A DNA stretch of 64,000 bases from JAVBJV01 sp031555315. GTDB taxonomy: Bacteria; Pseudomonadota; Alphaproteobacteria; Acetobacterales; Acetobacteraceae. Position numbers and translations under genes: made by a program. Of the stretch, positions 51,058-58,191 are shown in pieces (within the stretch, counting starts at the first letter, position 1; the number at the start of each line of letters is the position of its first letter). Location of the stretch: NCBI GenBank assembly GCA_031555315.1, contig JAVBUO010000007.1, positions 1 to 64,000 on the forward strand. The letters are read 5' to 3'. The notes under the pieces were generated by a model that saw only the letters and a program-made list of their open reading frames with translations, was not told the DNA's origin and did no database searches.

Positions 51058-51135
51058 AGATCATGCTTTGTGCTGCCCGCATGGCAGGCTTTGCAGAGCG
51101 ACACTCACAACCGCCCCTTCCGGGGCGGTTTTTTT
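51058..51135 (+). ncRNA. Candidate short RNA / attenuated leader of the lysis cassette
   Basis: A transcript from the promoter at 51024-51051 would run about 78 bases before meeting a strong terminator at 51109-51135. It contains an internal stem CTGCC/GGCAG (51073-51077 with 51083-51087). This gives the size and structure of a small regulatory RNA, or of an attenuator that blocks holin-endolysin expression unless read through. No family is recognised; expression is inference. Confidence 0.45.
51109..51135 (+). terminator. Strong intrinsic terminator 16 bases before the holin start
   Basis: CCGCCCC (51111-51117) and GGGGCGG (51122-51128), extended by AA/TT, close a TTCC loop and are followed by seven T. 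It lies between a promoter and the first lysis gene, so it either ends a short RNA (or speDE read-through) or acts as an attenuator. Confidence 0.85.
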
Positions 51136-51150
51136 ATTGGATGAATTCGG

Positions 51151-51447
51151 ATGCCGCATCACCAAAGAGAGTTCGTCGAGCTGGGCATCTCCGGTCTGAT
51201 CGGGCTGCTCGGGCGTTTGCTGTTCCTGGCGCGCGTTGACCGGCGCCGCTTCGGCTGGGGATTGTTGTGGGAGATTCCCATCGCCATTGGCATGGGGGCG
51301 ATCGGCAAGGGGGTGGCGGACTGGTTCAACCTGTCGCCGTTTCCGGAAATGGCGGTGATCGTCTGCGTTGCCTATGTCGGGCCGCGCTTCATCGATGCTG
51401 CGTTTGATATTGCAATCGAAAAAATACGCGTAACAATCGATAAATAA
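51151..51447 (+). CDS. Putative phage-type holin
   Basis: This small 98-residue protein has two to three hydrophobic segments (about residues 8-28, 40-56, 64-84) and charged ends, placed directly before a lysozyme gene. It has the size, topology and position of a phage holin, which would form the inner-membrane lesion that lets endolysin out. Sequence similarity to a specific holin family is not clear to me. Only a weak ribosome-binding site precedes the ATG, right after the terminator. Confidence 0.65.
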   Translation: MPHHQREFVELGISGLIGLLGRLLFLARVDRRRFGWGLLWEIPIAIGMGAIGKGVADWFNLSPFPEMAVIVCVAYVGPRFIDAAFDIAIEKIRVTIDK

Positions 51448-51456
51448 AGGAAAAAC

Positions 51457-52125
51457 ATGAGACGCATCGATGCTGAAAGCCTCGCGCTGATCAAGCGCTG
51501 GGAAGGATTGCGGCTGTCCGCCTATCAATGCGCGGCCGGTGTCTGGACGATCGGCTACGGCCATACGGCAGGCGTGAAGCCGGGCGACACGATCACCGAG
51601 GACGAGGCGTTGCGCCTGCTGCTGGCCGATTTGCGCGCAGCCGAGGAGACGGTCGAACGGCTGGTGCATGTGCCACTGACCGACAATCGCTTCGGGGCAT
51701 TGACGTCGTTTGTATTCAACGTCGGGCAGGATGCGTTCGCGCGCTCGACCTTGCTGCGCAAGCTCAACGCCGGCGACTACGAAGCGGTGTCTGGGGAACT
51801 GGCGCGCTGGACCCGGGCCGGCGGACGCGTGGTGCAGGGGCTGGTGAACCGTCGTGCGGCGGAAAGCGGCTTGTGGGTGCGCGGCGCATTCGTGGCGTCC
51901 GGCCATGTCGGCGCCGCCCCGGTGCGCGTACCCGCTGGCCCGACGGTCGGCGCCGCTGGCGGCGTGCTGGCAACGGGGGTGATTGCCACGCTGGCCGAAC
52001 ATGCAGGCGCGCTGACACCATTGGTTGCCGCCCTGCGGGATATCCATCCCGCCGTTGCACTGGGGCTGATCGGTGTCGTGGCCGGCGCCGCGTTGATCTT
52101 CTGGCGGTCGGCGGGGCGCGCATGA
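51457..52125 (+). CDS. GH24 lysozyme-type endolysin with C-terminal hydrophobic tail
   Basis: This 222-residue muramidase shows the GH24 core: IKRWEGLRLSAY with catalytic Glu16, VWTIGYGHT with Thr37, then FGALTSFVFNVG and RWTRAGGRVVQGLVNRRAAE. The catalytic Asp position after the AY pair is Cys25 in this protein. No signal peptide. After residue ~150 there is an extra tail with two hydrophobic stretches (GGVLATGVIATLAEHAGAL and AVALGLIGVVAGAALIFW), so the enzyme may be membrane tethered. It is preceded by holin and overlaps the Rz-like gene by four bases. Confidence 0.92.
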   Translation: MRRIDAESLALIKRWEGLRLSAYQCAAGVWTIGYGHTAGVKPGDTITEDEALRLLLADLRAAEETVERLVHVPLTDNRFGALTSFVFNVGQDAFARSTLLRKLNAGDYEAVSGELARWTRAGGRVVQGLVNRRAAESGLWVRGAFVASGHVGAAPVRVPAGPTVGAAGGVLATGVIATLAEHAGALTPLVAALRDIHPAVALGLIGVVAGAALIFWRSAGRA

Positions 52126-52346
52126 TGGCCTGGCTCACCACCCGCGCGGGCGGTTTGGCGTCGGCCGTATTGGCCGGATTGACGATACTGGCCCTTTTGC
52201 TCGGCCGGGCGCGCCGCAACGGATACGACGCGGCGCGGCTTGAAAACCTGGAAAGAACGATCGAGGTGAAAAATGCGGCAGATCGTGCTGGCGCTGCTTT
52301 TCGTGCCGATGGCGCTGAACGCCGGCTGCGCGACGGCACCTTCTGA
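52122..52346 (+). CDS. Rz-like i-spanin (small membrane protein)
   Basis: This 74-residue protein has one N-terminal membrane helix (AGGLASAVLAGLTILALLLG, residues ~9-28) and a charged helical C-terminal part (RLENLERTIEVKNAADRAGAAFRAD then GAERRLRDGTF). That is the topology of inner-membrane spanins, and it directly follows the endolysin with an ATGA overlap. The next gene starts inside it in another frame, the classic Rz/Rz1 nesting. The call rests on architecture more than sequence. Confidence 0.7.
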   Translation: MMAWLTTRAGGLASAVLAGLTILALLLGRARRNGYDAARLENLERTIEVKNAADRAGAAFRADGAERRLRDGTF

Positions 52347-52503
52347 CCCTGCGTGTCTGGCGGTGGTGCCGTACAGCCGCGCCGACCAAGCGCGCGCGGC
52401 GGACGAGCTGGCCGCGCTACCTGCGGATGCCGTACTGCGCCGCTTCGTCGCGGATTACGGGGAACTGCGCGCCCAGATCCGTGGTGTTTGCAGCGTTGAC
52501 TGA
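52273..52503 (+). CDS. Rz1-like o-spanin lipoprotein, nested start in Rz-like gene
   Basis: This 76-residue protein has a lipoprotein signal (MRQIVLALLFVPMALNAGC) with lipid-attachment Cys19, then a short mature region with two more cysteines. It starts 74 bases inside the Rz-like gene in a different frame and extends beyond it, as phage Rz1 does. Outer-membrane attachment would let it pair with the Rz-like helix and fuse membranes. It is not particularly Pro-rich, which is atypical. It ends one base before the convergent next gene. Confidence 0.65.
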   Translation: MRQIVLALLFVPMALNAGCATAPSDPACLAVVPYSRADQARAADELAALPADAVLRRFVADYGELRAQIRGVCSVD

Positions 52504-53838
52504 TCACTTTCGCCGTCGGTGCGCGGCAGGGGCGGCGTAGAACGCCAGCACCGGCGCAATGACGGCCAGCCAGACCAGCCGCGCCTGATAGCGGTCGTGC
52601 AGGGCAGAAAGCGCCCCGGTCAGGATGGCGTTGCCGATCAGCGCCAGCAGGACGGCAGCACAGAACAGGCCGGCAGCGGTGTGCCACCGGCCGATCGCCA
52701 TGACCAGCGTCGCCAGCAGTCCCAGCGCGGCGACCCAGGTATGGAGCGGCTTCAGGTCGTCCAGCAGATGCAGTTGCGCCGTGTTCTGCCGCGAGGCGCG
52801 AAAGGCGGCGTATTCGCGCGCCGGGAAATAGGTGGCGATGGCCTGCGATACGCTTTCGTCCTCGCGCACCGCTTCGGTGCCGTCGCCCGACTGAAAGCGC
52901 CAGAACTGCGCCCAGGCGTTGGCGGCCGAGGCACGCGCCTGCGTCCACGGTTCGGCGCGGATGGCGCCGGCGATGATCGCGCCGGCCTCTTCCGAGACCA
53001 GCTTCGGCCCGCCCGCCCGGTGCAGCGGGCTGTCCGGCTGCCACAGGAAATGGTCCGACGATGTGCGGATATCCGCCACATAGGGGCACAAACGGTACCC
53101 GGCCTCGGGGCAGGCGGATTGCAGATAGCGCAGGCCGGGCCCGTCGAAGATCACCCGGGCCAGTAGAAACACATTGCCGAACGGTGACAGCGCCGCCCGT
53201 CCATGCGCGGCGGCGTTCACCGCCACCCAGCCCGCCGCGGCCAGCAGGGCGGGCAGCAGCAGAACGGTTACGCGCAGCAGAGGCCAAGTATGCGCGTGCA
53301 GGCGCTGCAACACCGTCAGCACGATCAGCAGCCCCAGCGCCAGCGGCAGATGCGTGGTGTGCACGGCGATCGCCATCGTCGTCAGGAGGAACAGCCAGAC
53401 TTTTTCCCAGCGGTGCAGCCGCTCCGGCGCCAGCATCAGCAGACAGAGGGCGATCACCAGCAAGGGTGTAAAAACGTCGGGGATCAATTGGCTTACCACC
53501 CACGGCGCATCGGTGCCGATGCACAGCGCCGCGATGATGCCCAGATACAGCCACGCGGGTGTATGCCCGGTCAGCGTGCGAACGGCCAGATACAGCAGAT
53601 GCGCCGTCAGCAGGGCCTGCGCGGCGACGATCGGCCAGGTGCTCCACGCCATATGCAGCGGGCGGATCAGCAGGCTGTAGAAAGGCGGCCTGTCCCAGCC
53701 CACGTACCAGCGCAGCGCCTGGGTCAGATACGTGCCGGTATCCGCAAAGACCAGCGGATATCCGTTATAGAACGCGGGCCATGCCAGCAGCGCGGCGGCG
53801 AGGCAGATCAGCGGCAGCGGGAAGGAAGATGCGTGCAT
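52504..53838 (-). CDS. Polytopic membrane protein (glycosyltransferase-like)
   Basis: This is a 444-residue protein with about ten hydrophobic helices. After the first one there is a luminal/periplasmic-type loop FADTGTYLTQALRWYVGWDRPPFYSLLI, with an acidic residue pair and aromatic cluster as in GT-C transferases of the ArnT/PMT sort. Charged loops with DADSxL-like spacing are not conclusive. I do not recognise a family with certainty. Start options are MHASSF (used), MLAHMHASS four codons earlier, or further upstream. Convergent with the lysis cassette. Confidence 0.6.
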   Translation of the reverse strand: MHASSFPLPLICLAAALLAWPAFYNGYPLVFADTGTYLTQALRWYVGWDRPPFYSLLIRPLHMAWSTWPIVAAQALLTAHLLYLAVRTLTGHTPAWLYLGIIAALCIGTDAPWVVSQLIPDVFTPLLVIALCLLMLAPERLHRWEKVWLFLLTTMAIAVHTTHLPLALGLLIVLTVLQRLHAHTWPLLRVTVLLLPALLAAAGWVAVNAAAHGRAALSPFGNVFLLARVIFDGPGLRYLQSACPEAGYRLCPYVADIRTSSDHFLWQPDSPLHRAGGPKLVSEEAGAIIAGAIRAEPWTQARASAANAWAQFWRFQSGDGTEAVREDESVSQAIATYFPAREYAAFRASRQNTAQLHLLDDLKPLHTWVAALGLLATLVMAIGRWHTAAGLFCAAVLLALIGNAILTGALSALHDRYQARLVWLAVIAPVLAFYAAPAAHRRRK

Positions 53839-53914
53839 GTGCGCGAGCATCGCACATATGTTCCGGATTGGGAGCGGATTGCGCAAATTTCAAGAATGTT
53901 GCTACTGTCGCGGC

Positions 53915-54289
53915 ATGTGCATAAAGAATTTTGTCCTGTCGGTAGCCCTTCTGGGCGCCGGGGCGACAGCGGCGATGGCGCAGGATGTTGCGGTCGCGCC
54001 CGGCGCGGCGTTTCCCAGCCGCATCGTCGTTCCTTCTGCGGCCAGCGCGGCCATGGAAACCCAGGAACCGGCCCGGATGCCGGCGCGGCACTGGGGCGCG
54101 GCCGAGGGCCTGCCGCGCGGATATGCCAGCCAGGAACGTCGCGGTCGTAGCGGGCTGGATTTTCTGTCCCGTCGCGATGTCGCGGCAGTGGGCGGAACGA
54201 TCGCCGCGGCAGCCGCCTGGGTCGTCATGTCGGCGACCGAGGAAACCGGCAGCGGCGGTGGTGTTTCCGCCGCCAGCACGACACGCTGA
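53915..54289 (+). CDS. Small exported protein of unknown function
   Basis: This 124-residue protein has a convincing Sec signal peptide (MCIKNFVLSVALLGAGATAAMA, cleavage after AMA-Q). The mature part is Ala/Gly/Arg-rich with a second hydrophobic stretch near the C-terminus (VAAVGGTIAAAAAWVVMSA) and may be membrane anchored. No family recognised. It is followed 22 bases later by the M20 peptidase gene, so probably cotranscribed. Confidence 0.6.
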   Translation: MCIKNFVLSVALLGAGATAAMAQDVAVAPGAAFPSRIVVPSAASAAMETQEPARMPARHWGAAEGLPRGYASQERRGRSGLDFLSRRDVAAVGGTIAAAAAWVVMSATEETGSGGGVSAASTTR

Positions 54290-54311
54290 CCCGCAACCCG
54301 GAGGATCCCGC

Positions 54312-55721
54312 ATGTCCACCCGTGAGGCCGCAATCGCGCGCGCGACCGGTTTTTTCGATAACGGCGGCTTCAGACAGCGCCTTGCCGAATGGATCGCGGT
54401 GCGCAGCACGTCGCAGGATCCGGGGCACGAGGCGGATCTGAAACGCTATCTGGGTGATGTCATTGCGCCGTGGTTGCGCACGATGGGTTTCACGACCGCG
54501 GTGCATGCCAATCCGGCGCCGGGGTTCGGCCCGATCCTGACCGCCGAACGCATGGAAGATGCGTCGCGGCCGACGGTGATCACCTATGGTCATGGCGACA
54601 CGGTGCGTGGTCTGGAAGACCAGTGGCGCAAAGGCCTCGACCCATGGACGCTGACCGAGGAGGGCGATCTGTGGTACGGTCGCGGCAGCGCGGACAACAA
54701 AGGCCAGCACGCGATCGTGCTGTCGACGCTGGAACAGGTGATCGCGGCGCGCAACGGCAAGCTGGGCTTCAACGTGAAGCTGGTGCTGGAAACGGCGGAA
54801 GAGCGCGGCTCGCAGGGCCTCTACGCATTCGTGCGGCAGAACGCGGCGGCGTTGAAAGCCGATGTGCTGATCGCCAGCGACGGCCCGCGCGTGACGCCCG
54901 ATCTGCCGACCATCGCGGTCGGCACGCGCGGCACGTATCACTTCGATCTGGTGGTCGATCTGCGTCCGGGCGGCGTGCATTCGGGGCATTGGGGCGGGCT
55001 GACCACCGATCCGGCGATCGTGCTGGCGCATGCGTTGGCGGCGATCTGCGACCGCAATGGAAAGATTCTGGTGCGCGACTGGCTGCCGAATGCCGTGCCG
55101 CCCGCTGTGCGCAAGGTGCTGGAAGGCTGCCCGGTCGGCGGCGGCGGCGAGGCGGCGACGATCGATGCGAACTGGGGCGAACCCGGCCTGAGCAGCGCCG
55201 AGAAGATCTACGGCTGGAACAGCTTCATCGTTCTGGCGATGGTCGCGGGCCGTCCGGAAAATCCGGTCAATGCGGTGGCGCCGCATGCGCGCGCGCATTG
55301 CCAGATCCGCTATACGGTCGACACCGATCCCGCCGTGTTTCTGCCCGCGCTGCGCAAGCATCTGGACGCCGAGGGCTTTCAGATCGTCAAGATCGAAAAC
55401 GCCGGTCTGCGCATGCCGGCATCGCGCACCGACCCTGCGCATCCGTGGGTGCAGTGGGCGGCGCGCAGCATGGAAAAGACTCTGGACCGCAAGGTGCAGA
55501 TCATTCCGAGTTCGTCCGGTGGGCTGCCCGGCGATGTGTTCGTGGACAATCTGCATGTGCCGCTGGTCTGGGTGCCGCATAGCTATAACGGCTGCAAGCA
55601 GCACGGGCCGGACGAGCATCTGCTGAAACCCGCGGCGCGCGAAGGGATCGCGGCCTATGCCGGGTTGTGGTGGGATCTCGGCGATCCGGCAACGGAATTG
55701 CCGGCATCGTGGCAGGGCTGA
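54312..55721 (+). CDS. M20 family metallopeptidase
   Basis: This 469-residue dinuclear zinc hydrolase of the M20/ArgE/DapE/CPG2 superfamily has TVITYGHGDTVRG (first metal His and catalytic Asp), LWYGRGSADNKGQHA (bridging Asp) and ETAEERGSQGL (catalytic Glu pair). GGVHSGHWGG lies in the dimerisation domain, and HGPDEHLL carries the C-terminal ligand. Probably cytoplasmic dipeptidase or amidohydrolase; substrate unknown. CGGAGGATCCCGC precedes the ATG. Confidence 0.93.
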   Translation: MSTREAAIARATGFFDNGGFRQRLAEWIAVRSTSQDPGHEADLKRYLGDVIAPWLRTMGFTTAVHANPAPGFGPILTAERMEDASRPTVITYGHGDTVRGLEDQWRKGLDPWTLTEEGDLWYGRGSADNKGQHAIVLSTLEQVIAARNGKLGFNVKLVLETAEERGSQGLYAFVRQNAAALKADVLIASDGPRVTPDLPTIAVGTRGTYHFDLVVDLRPGGVHSGHWGGLTTDPAIVLAHALAAICDRNGKILVRDWLPNAVPPAVRKVLEGCPVGGGGEAATIDANWGEPGLSSAEKIYGWNSFIVLAMVAGRPENPVNAVAPHARAHCQIRYTVDTDPAVFLPALRKHLDAEGFQIVKIENAGLRMPASRTDPAHPWVQWAARSMEKTLDRKVQIIPSSSGGLPGDVFVDNLHVPLVWVPHSYNGCKQHGPDEHLLKPAAREGIAAYAGLWWDLGDPATELPASWQG

Positions 55722-55777
55722 ACTCTTCCGGATGACGGAACGGCAGGCGCAGAGCCCGCCGTTCGTAATGGTCCCGG

Positions 55778-55957
55778 TTATGCCCCGGTGCGATTAGGAT
55801 AAAGGAAATAAGGGTAGGGGGTGGTGAAGATCGAGGGCAGCCCCGGATGGATCGTGAACGGGTAGTATGGATAGTAATATCCGCTACCGCTGACGGTGTT
55901 CAGTTCGGTTTCGCTCGGCTCTTCAAAACCAGAGATGTCTTGTTCTTTTGCCAGCAT
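55778..55957 (-). CDS. Putative double-glycine-leader peptide precursor with Tyr/Pro-rich core
   Basis: This is a 59-residue open frame from ATG to TAA. The first ~25 residues are acidic and end in SETELNTVSGS, which fits the leader pattern of secreted peptides cut after GG, GA or GS (ELxxVxG-small). The remaining 34 residues (starting GYYYPYYPFTIHPGLPS and ending PNRTGA) contain eight Tyr and seven Pro with no Cys. No ribosome-binding site is evident, and neither a peptidase-containing exporter nor a modification enzyme lies in the window, so it would be an orphan. Coding status is inferred from composition and leader likeness alone. Confidence 0.5.
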   Translation of the reverse strand: MLAKEQDISGFEEPSETELNTVSGSGYYYPYYPFTIHPGLPSIFTTPYPYFLYPNRTGA

Positions 55958-56141
55958 AAATTTGTTTTCAAAAAACTATGTCAAAGATGGGTGTCGCTTA
56001 GCCAACAGCGCGACACCGCGTTACCACTCTGCCCGAAAGCAGGAGGCAGCGGCGCAGTATATTGCCGTCGGTATCTCCGTGAAAAGAGACGTCGGGAAGA
56101 GATGCGCCCCCGATTCATTCCGGAAGTTTTTAGAACCAGCC

Positions 56142-56189
56142 ACCGAGAGCATTTCCCGTTTACTCTGGTTCACGGGAAATGCTCTCGGT
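56142..56189. repeat. Perfect 18-bp intergenic palindrome
   Basis: ACCGAGAGCATTTCCCGT (56142-56159) and ACGGGAAATGCTCTCGGT (56172-56189) are perfect arms around a 12-base loop, with no T-run on either side. The GAGAGCAT...ATGCTCTC ends resemble the abundant palindromic intergenic repeats of alphaproteobacteria. It occurs once in this window. Confidence 0.7.
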
Positions 56190-56309
56190 CTTTGTCTGCC
56201 GGACATCTTCACGTGACCGGGTGATCCCACCCGATCACGATCTGCTCTAGCCAGGCGGGCGCGGGGCTGCTTTGTTTGGGCCTGACTTGAAACGGCACAG
56301 GCAGATCTC

Positions 56310-57398
56310 ATGGTTCAGACGTCCGGCACGTTCGTATTCACGCCACAGCGCATCGACCCGTCGCTGCCGAAACCGCGCATCAATCTGTTTTCCGACACCC
56401 AGACCAAACCGTCGCGTGCCATGAAAGAAGCGATGATGGCGGCGGAAGTCGGCGATGAACAGCACGGCGACGACCCCACCGTGAATGAACTGTGTGACCG
56501 CATGGCGGACATGTTCGGCAAGGAAGCCGCGGTGTTCATGCCGTCCGGCACGATGTGCAACCAGATCGCCATCCGCGTGCACTGCCGCCCGGGCGACGAG
56601 ATCATCGCGCATCGCTCGGCGCATATTGCGACCAGCGAAGGTGGTGGCCCGTGGGCGAATGCCGGCGCGGCGATCTGCGCGCTGGACGGCCCGCGCGGCA
56701 TGTTCACGCCCGAGGCGGTGCGCGAAGCGATCCGCCCGCCCGGCCGCTATGCCGCGCCGCAGACATTGCTCGAGGTCGAGCAGACCGCCAATCTGGGCGG
56801 CGGCGCGGTGTGGCCGCTGGCGCAGTTGAATGCGGTGGCGCGGGTGGCGCGCGATGCCGGTCTGGCCACGCATATGGACGGCGCACGGCTGATGAACGCC
56901 TGCGTGGCGAGTAACGTGCCGGTGAAGGACATGGTGGCGCCGTACGACAGCGTATGGCTGGACTTCACCAAGGGGATGGGGGCGCCGCTCGGCGCGGTGA
57001 TGGTCGGTTCGCGCGCCTTCATCGACGCAAGCTGGCGCTGGAAGCAGCGTATGGGCGGATCGTTGCGTCAGGCGGGGCTGAGCGCTGCGGCGTGCATCTA
57101 TGCGCTGGACCACAACATCGACCGTCTGGCCGAGGATCATGCGAACGCCAAAACTCTGGCCCGGCATCTGGCGCAGATTCCGGGCATGAAGGTGGTCGAA
57201 CCCGATACGAATCTGGTGTTTTTCGAAACCGATGCGGCAGGCATGGCGCCCGCGGCGCTGGCCGATGTGCTGGCCCGCAAGGGGATCTGGATCAGCGTGC
57301 TGGGCAACATGGCGCGCGCCTGCACACATCTGGATGTGACGGCGGCGATGGTCGAGGAAGCGGCGGCGGAAATCCGCGCTGCGCTGGCACACGTCTAG
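56310..57398 (+). CDS. Threonine aldolase family PLP enzyme
   Basis: This 362-residue fold-type I enzyme of the beta-eliminating lyase/threonine aldolase family has INLFSDTQTKPSRAMKEAM, EVGDEQHGDDPTVNEL, FMPSGTMCNQIAIRVH and THMDGARLMNA. The Schiff-base lysine is Lys221 in DFTKGMGAPLG. It likely splits L-threonine or L-allo-threonine to glycine and acetaldehyde; substrate stereochemistry cannot be judged. A 52-base partial second copy of its 3' region lies at 58140-58191. Confidence 0.9.
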   Translation: MVQTSGTFVFTPQRIDPSLPKPRINLFSDTQTKPSRAMKEAMMAAEVGDEQHGDDPTVNELCDRMADMFGKEAAVFMPSGTMCNQIAIRVHCRPGDEIIAHRSAHIATSEGGGPWANAGAAICALDGPRGMFTPEAVREAIRPPGRYAAPQTLLEVEQTANLGGGAVWPLAQLNAVARVARDAGLATHMDGARLMNACVASNVPVKDMVAPYDSVWLDFTKGMGAPLGAVMVGSRAFIDASWRWKQRMGGSLRQAGLSAAACIYALDHNIDRLAEDHANAKTLARHLAQIPGMKVVEPDTNLVFFETDAAGMAPAALADVLARKGIWISVLGNMARACTHLDVTAAMVEEAAAEIRAALAHV

Positions 57399-57507
57399 AG
57401 TATTAGGAGCTGAGGCACGGTGTTCCGGCGGTTGAACGGCTGACGCAAAGCCGGATATCTTCGTGAGACTTTTGGGAGCCTGTTCGAAGAAACCGGACAA
57501 GGCGCCT

Positions 57508-57951
57508 TTAGCTGTTTTGTTCCTCTTGCTGACTGGCGAACATTGCGAAGGTTTCCGCTTCAGTCAGTTTTGTCGTCCGGTCGGCGAAATCGTAATAGTC
57601 GGGCTTTCTGTCGATGCATATCTGCTGCTCGAAGGTGATGCCGGAGATGTCGTCGAAAACGCCGACAGGCACTTCGTAATTCATTGTTTCTTTAATCCTG
57701 TAGAACAGGTGCGTGCCGCATTTGCCGCAGAAACCACGTTCGGCCCATGCGGAGGACTCGTAGACCGAGATATTTTCTTCGCCCTCGAACGCAATATCCG
57801 CGCCGCAGGAAAGCGCGAGAAACGGTCCGCCGCTGCCCCATTTCCGGCACATGCCGCAATGGCAGGCGTGCATCCGAGGATTGACCGTTTTTGCTTCGAT
57901 TTCGACAGCACCGCAAAGGCACCGCCCCTTGGCGTGCGTGGTTTCGCTCAT
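57508..57951 (-). CDS. GFA/CENP-V family zinc protein
   Basis: This 147-residue protein has the GFA zinc sites: GRCLCGAVEIEAKT, MHACHCGMCRKWGSGG and ERGFCGKCGTHLFYR. The family includes glutathione-dependent formaldehyde-activating enzyme, but most members have unknown substrates. It stands alone, in reverse orientation to the flanking threonine aldolase gene, inside the segment bounded by the partial duplication, which hints at insertion. Confidence 0.92.
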   Translation of the reverse strand: MSETTHAKGRCLCGAVEIEAKTVNPRMHACHCGMCRKWGSGGPFLALSCGADIAFEGEENISVYESSAWAERGFCGKCGTHLFYRIKETMNYEVPVGVFDDISGITFEQQICIDRKPDYYDFADRTTKLTEAETFAMFASQQEEQNS

Positions 57952-58139
57952 AGCTCTTCTTCCACTGCGTCTGAAGGGAAGAGACTATCGGACCATGCCG
58001 AAAAATGTCGAGAGGCAGCGCGACTATCCTCTGTCCCTGCCTATGTCCACGGGCGCCGCATCCCGATGGTTGATTGTGTCCTGACCCAGTACTTTGCAGG
58101 CCTGCAACATATTTTTCTGTCTGGGGAACACCTGGATTC

Positions 58140-58191
58140 TGGCCCGCTAGGGGGGGCAGGATCAGTGTGCTGGGCAACATGGCGCGGGCCT
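58140..58191 (+). pseudogene. Remnant of a threonine-aldolase gene 3' region
   Basis: This 52-base stretch repeats 57271-57321 of the intact gene: TGGCCCGC, then a divergent middle, then GGATCAG(T/C)GTGCTGGG and CAACATGGCGCG(G/C)GCCT. The last 33 bases match at 31 positions and would encode ISVLGNMARA followed by TAG. It is not part of any intact gene; its end abuts the convergent radC stop. Confidence 0.7.

Larger units (their letters stand above)
55722..56309. other. 588-base accessory gap between M20 peptidase and threonine aldolase genes
   Basis: This stretch is lower in G+C than its surroundings. It holds a 59-codon minus-strand frame (separate entry), a 7-bp stem with 12-base loop (GTGTCGC 55991-55997 with GCGACAC 56010-56016) and a perfect 18-bp palindrome (56142-56189). 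Other frames here have no protein-like composition. Confidence 0.6.

Noticed and set aside
55985..56035. tRNA-like stretch on the minus strand (GGCAGAGTGGTAACGC followed by a 7-bp stem)
   Set aside because: The D-arm-like sequence is suggestive, but there is no T-arm GGTTCRAAT, no acceptor stem pairing and the 12-base loop is too long for an anticodon loop.
57952..58139. Insertion sequence ends around the GFA gene
   Set aside because: No terminal inverted repeats, target duplications or transposase fragments were seen; the only repeated sequence is the partial aldolase copy.
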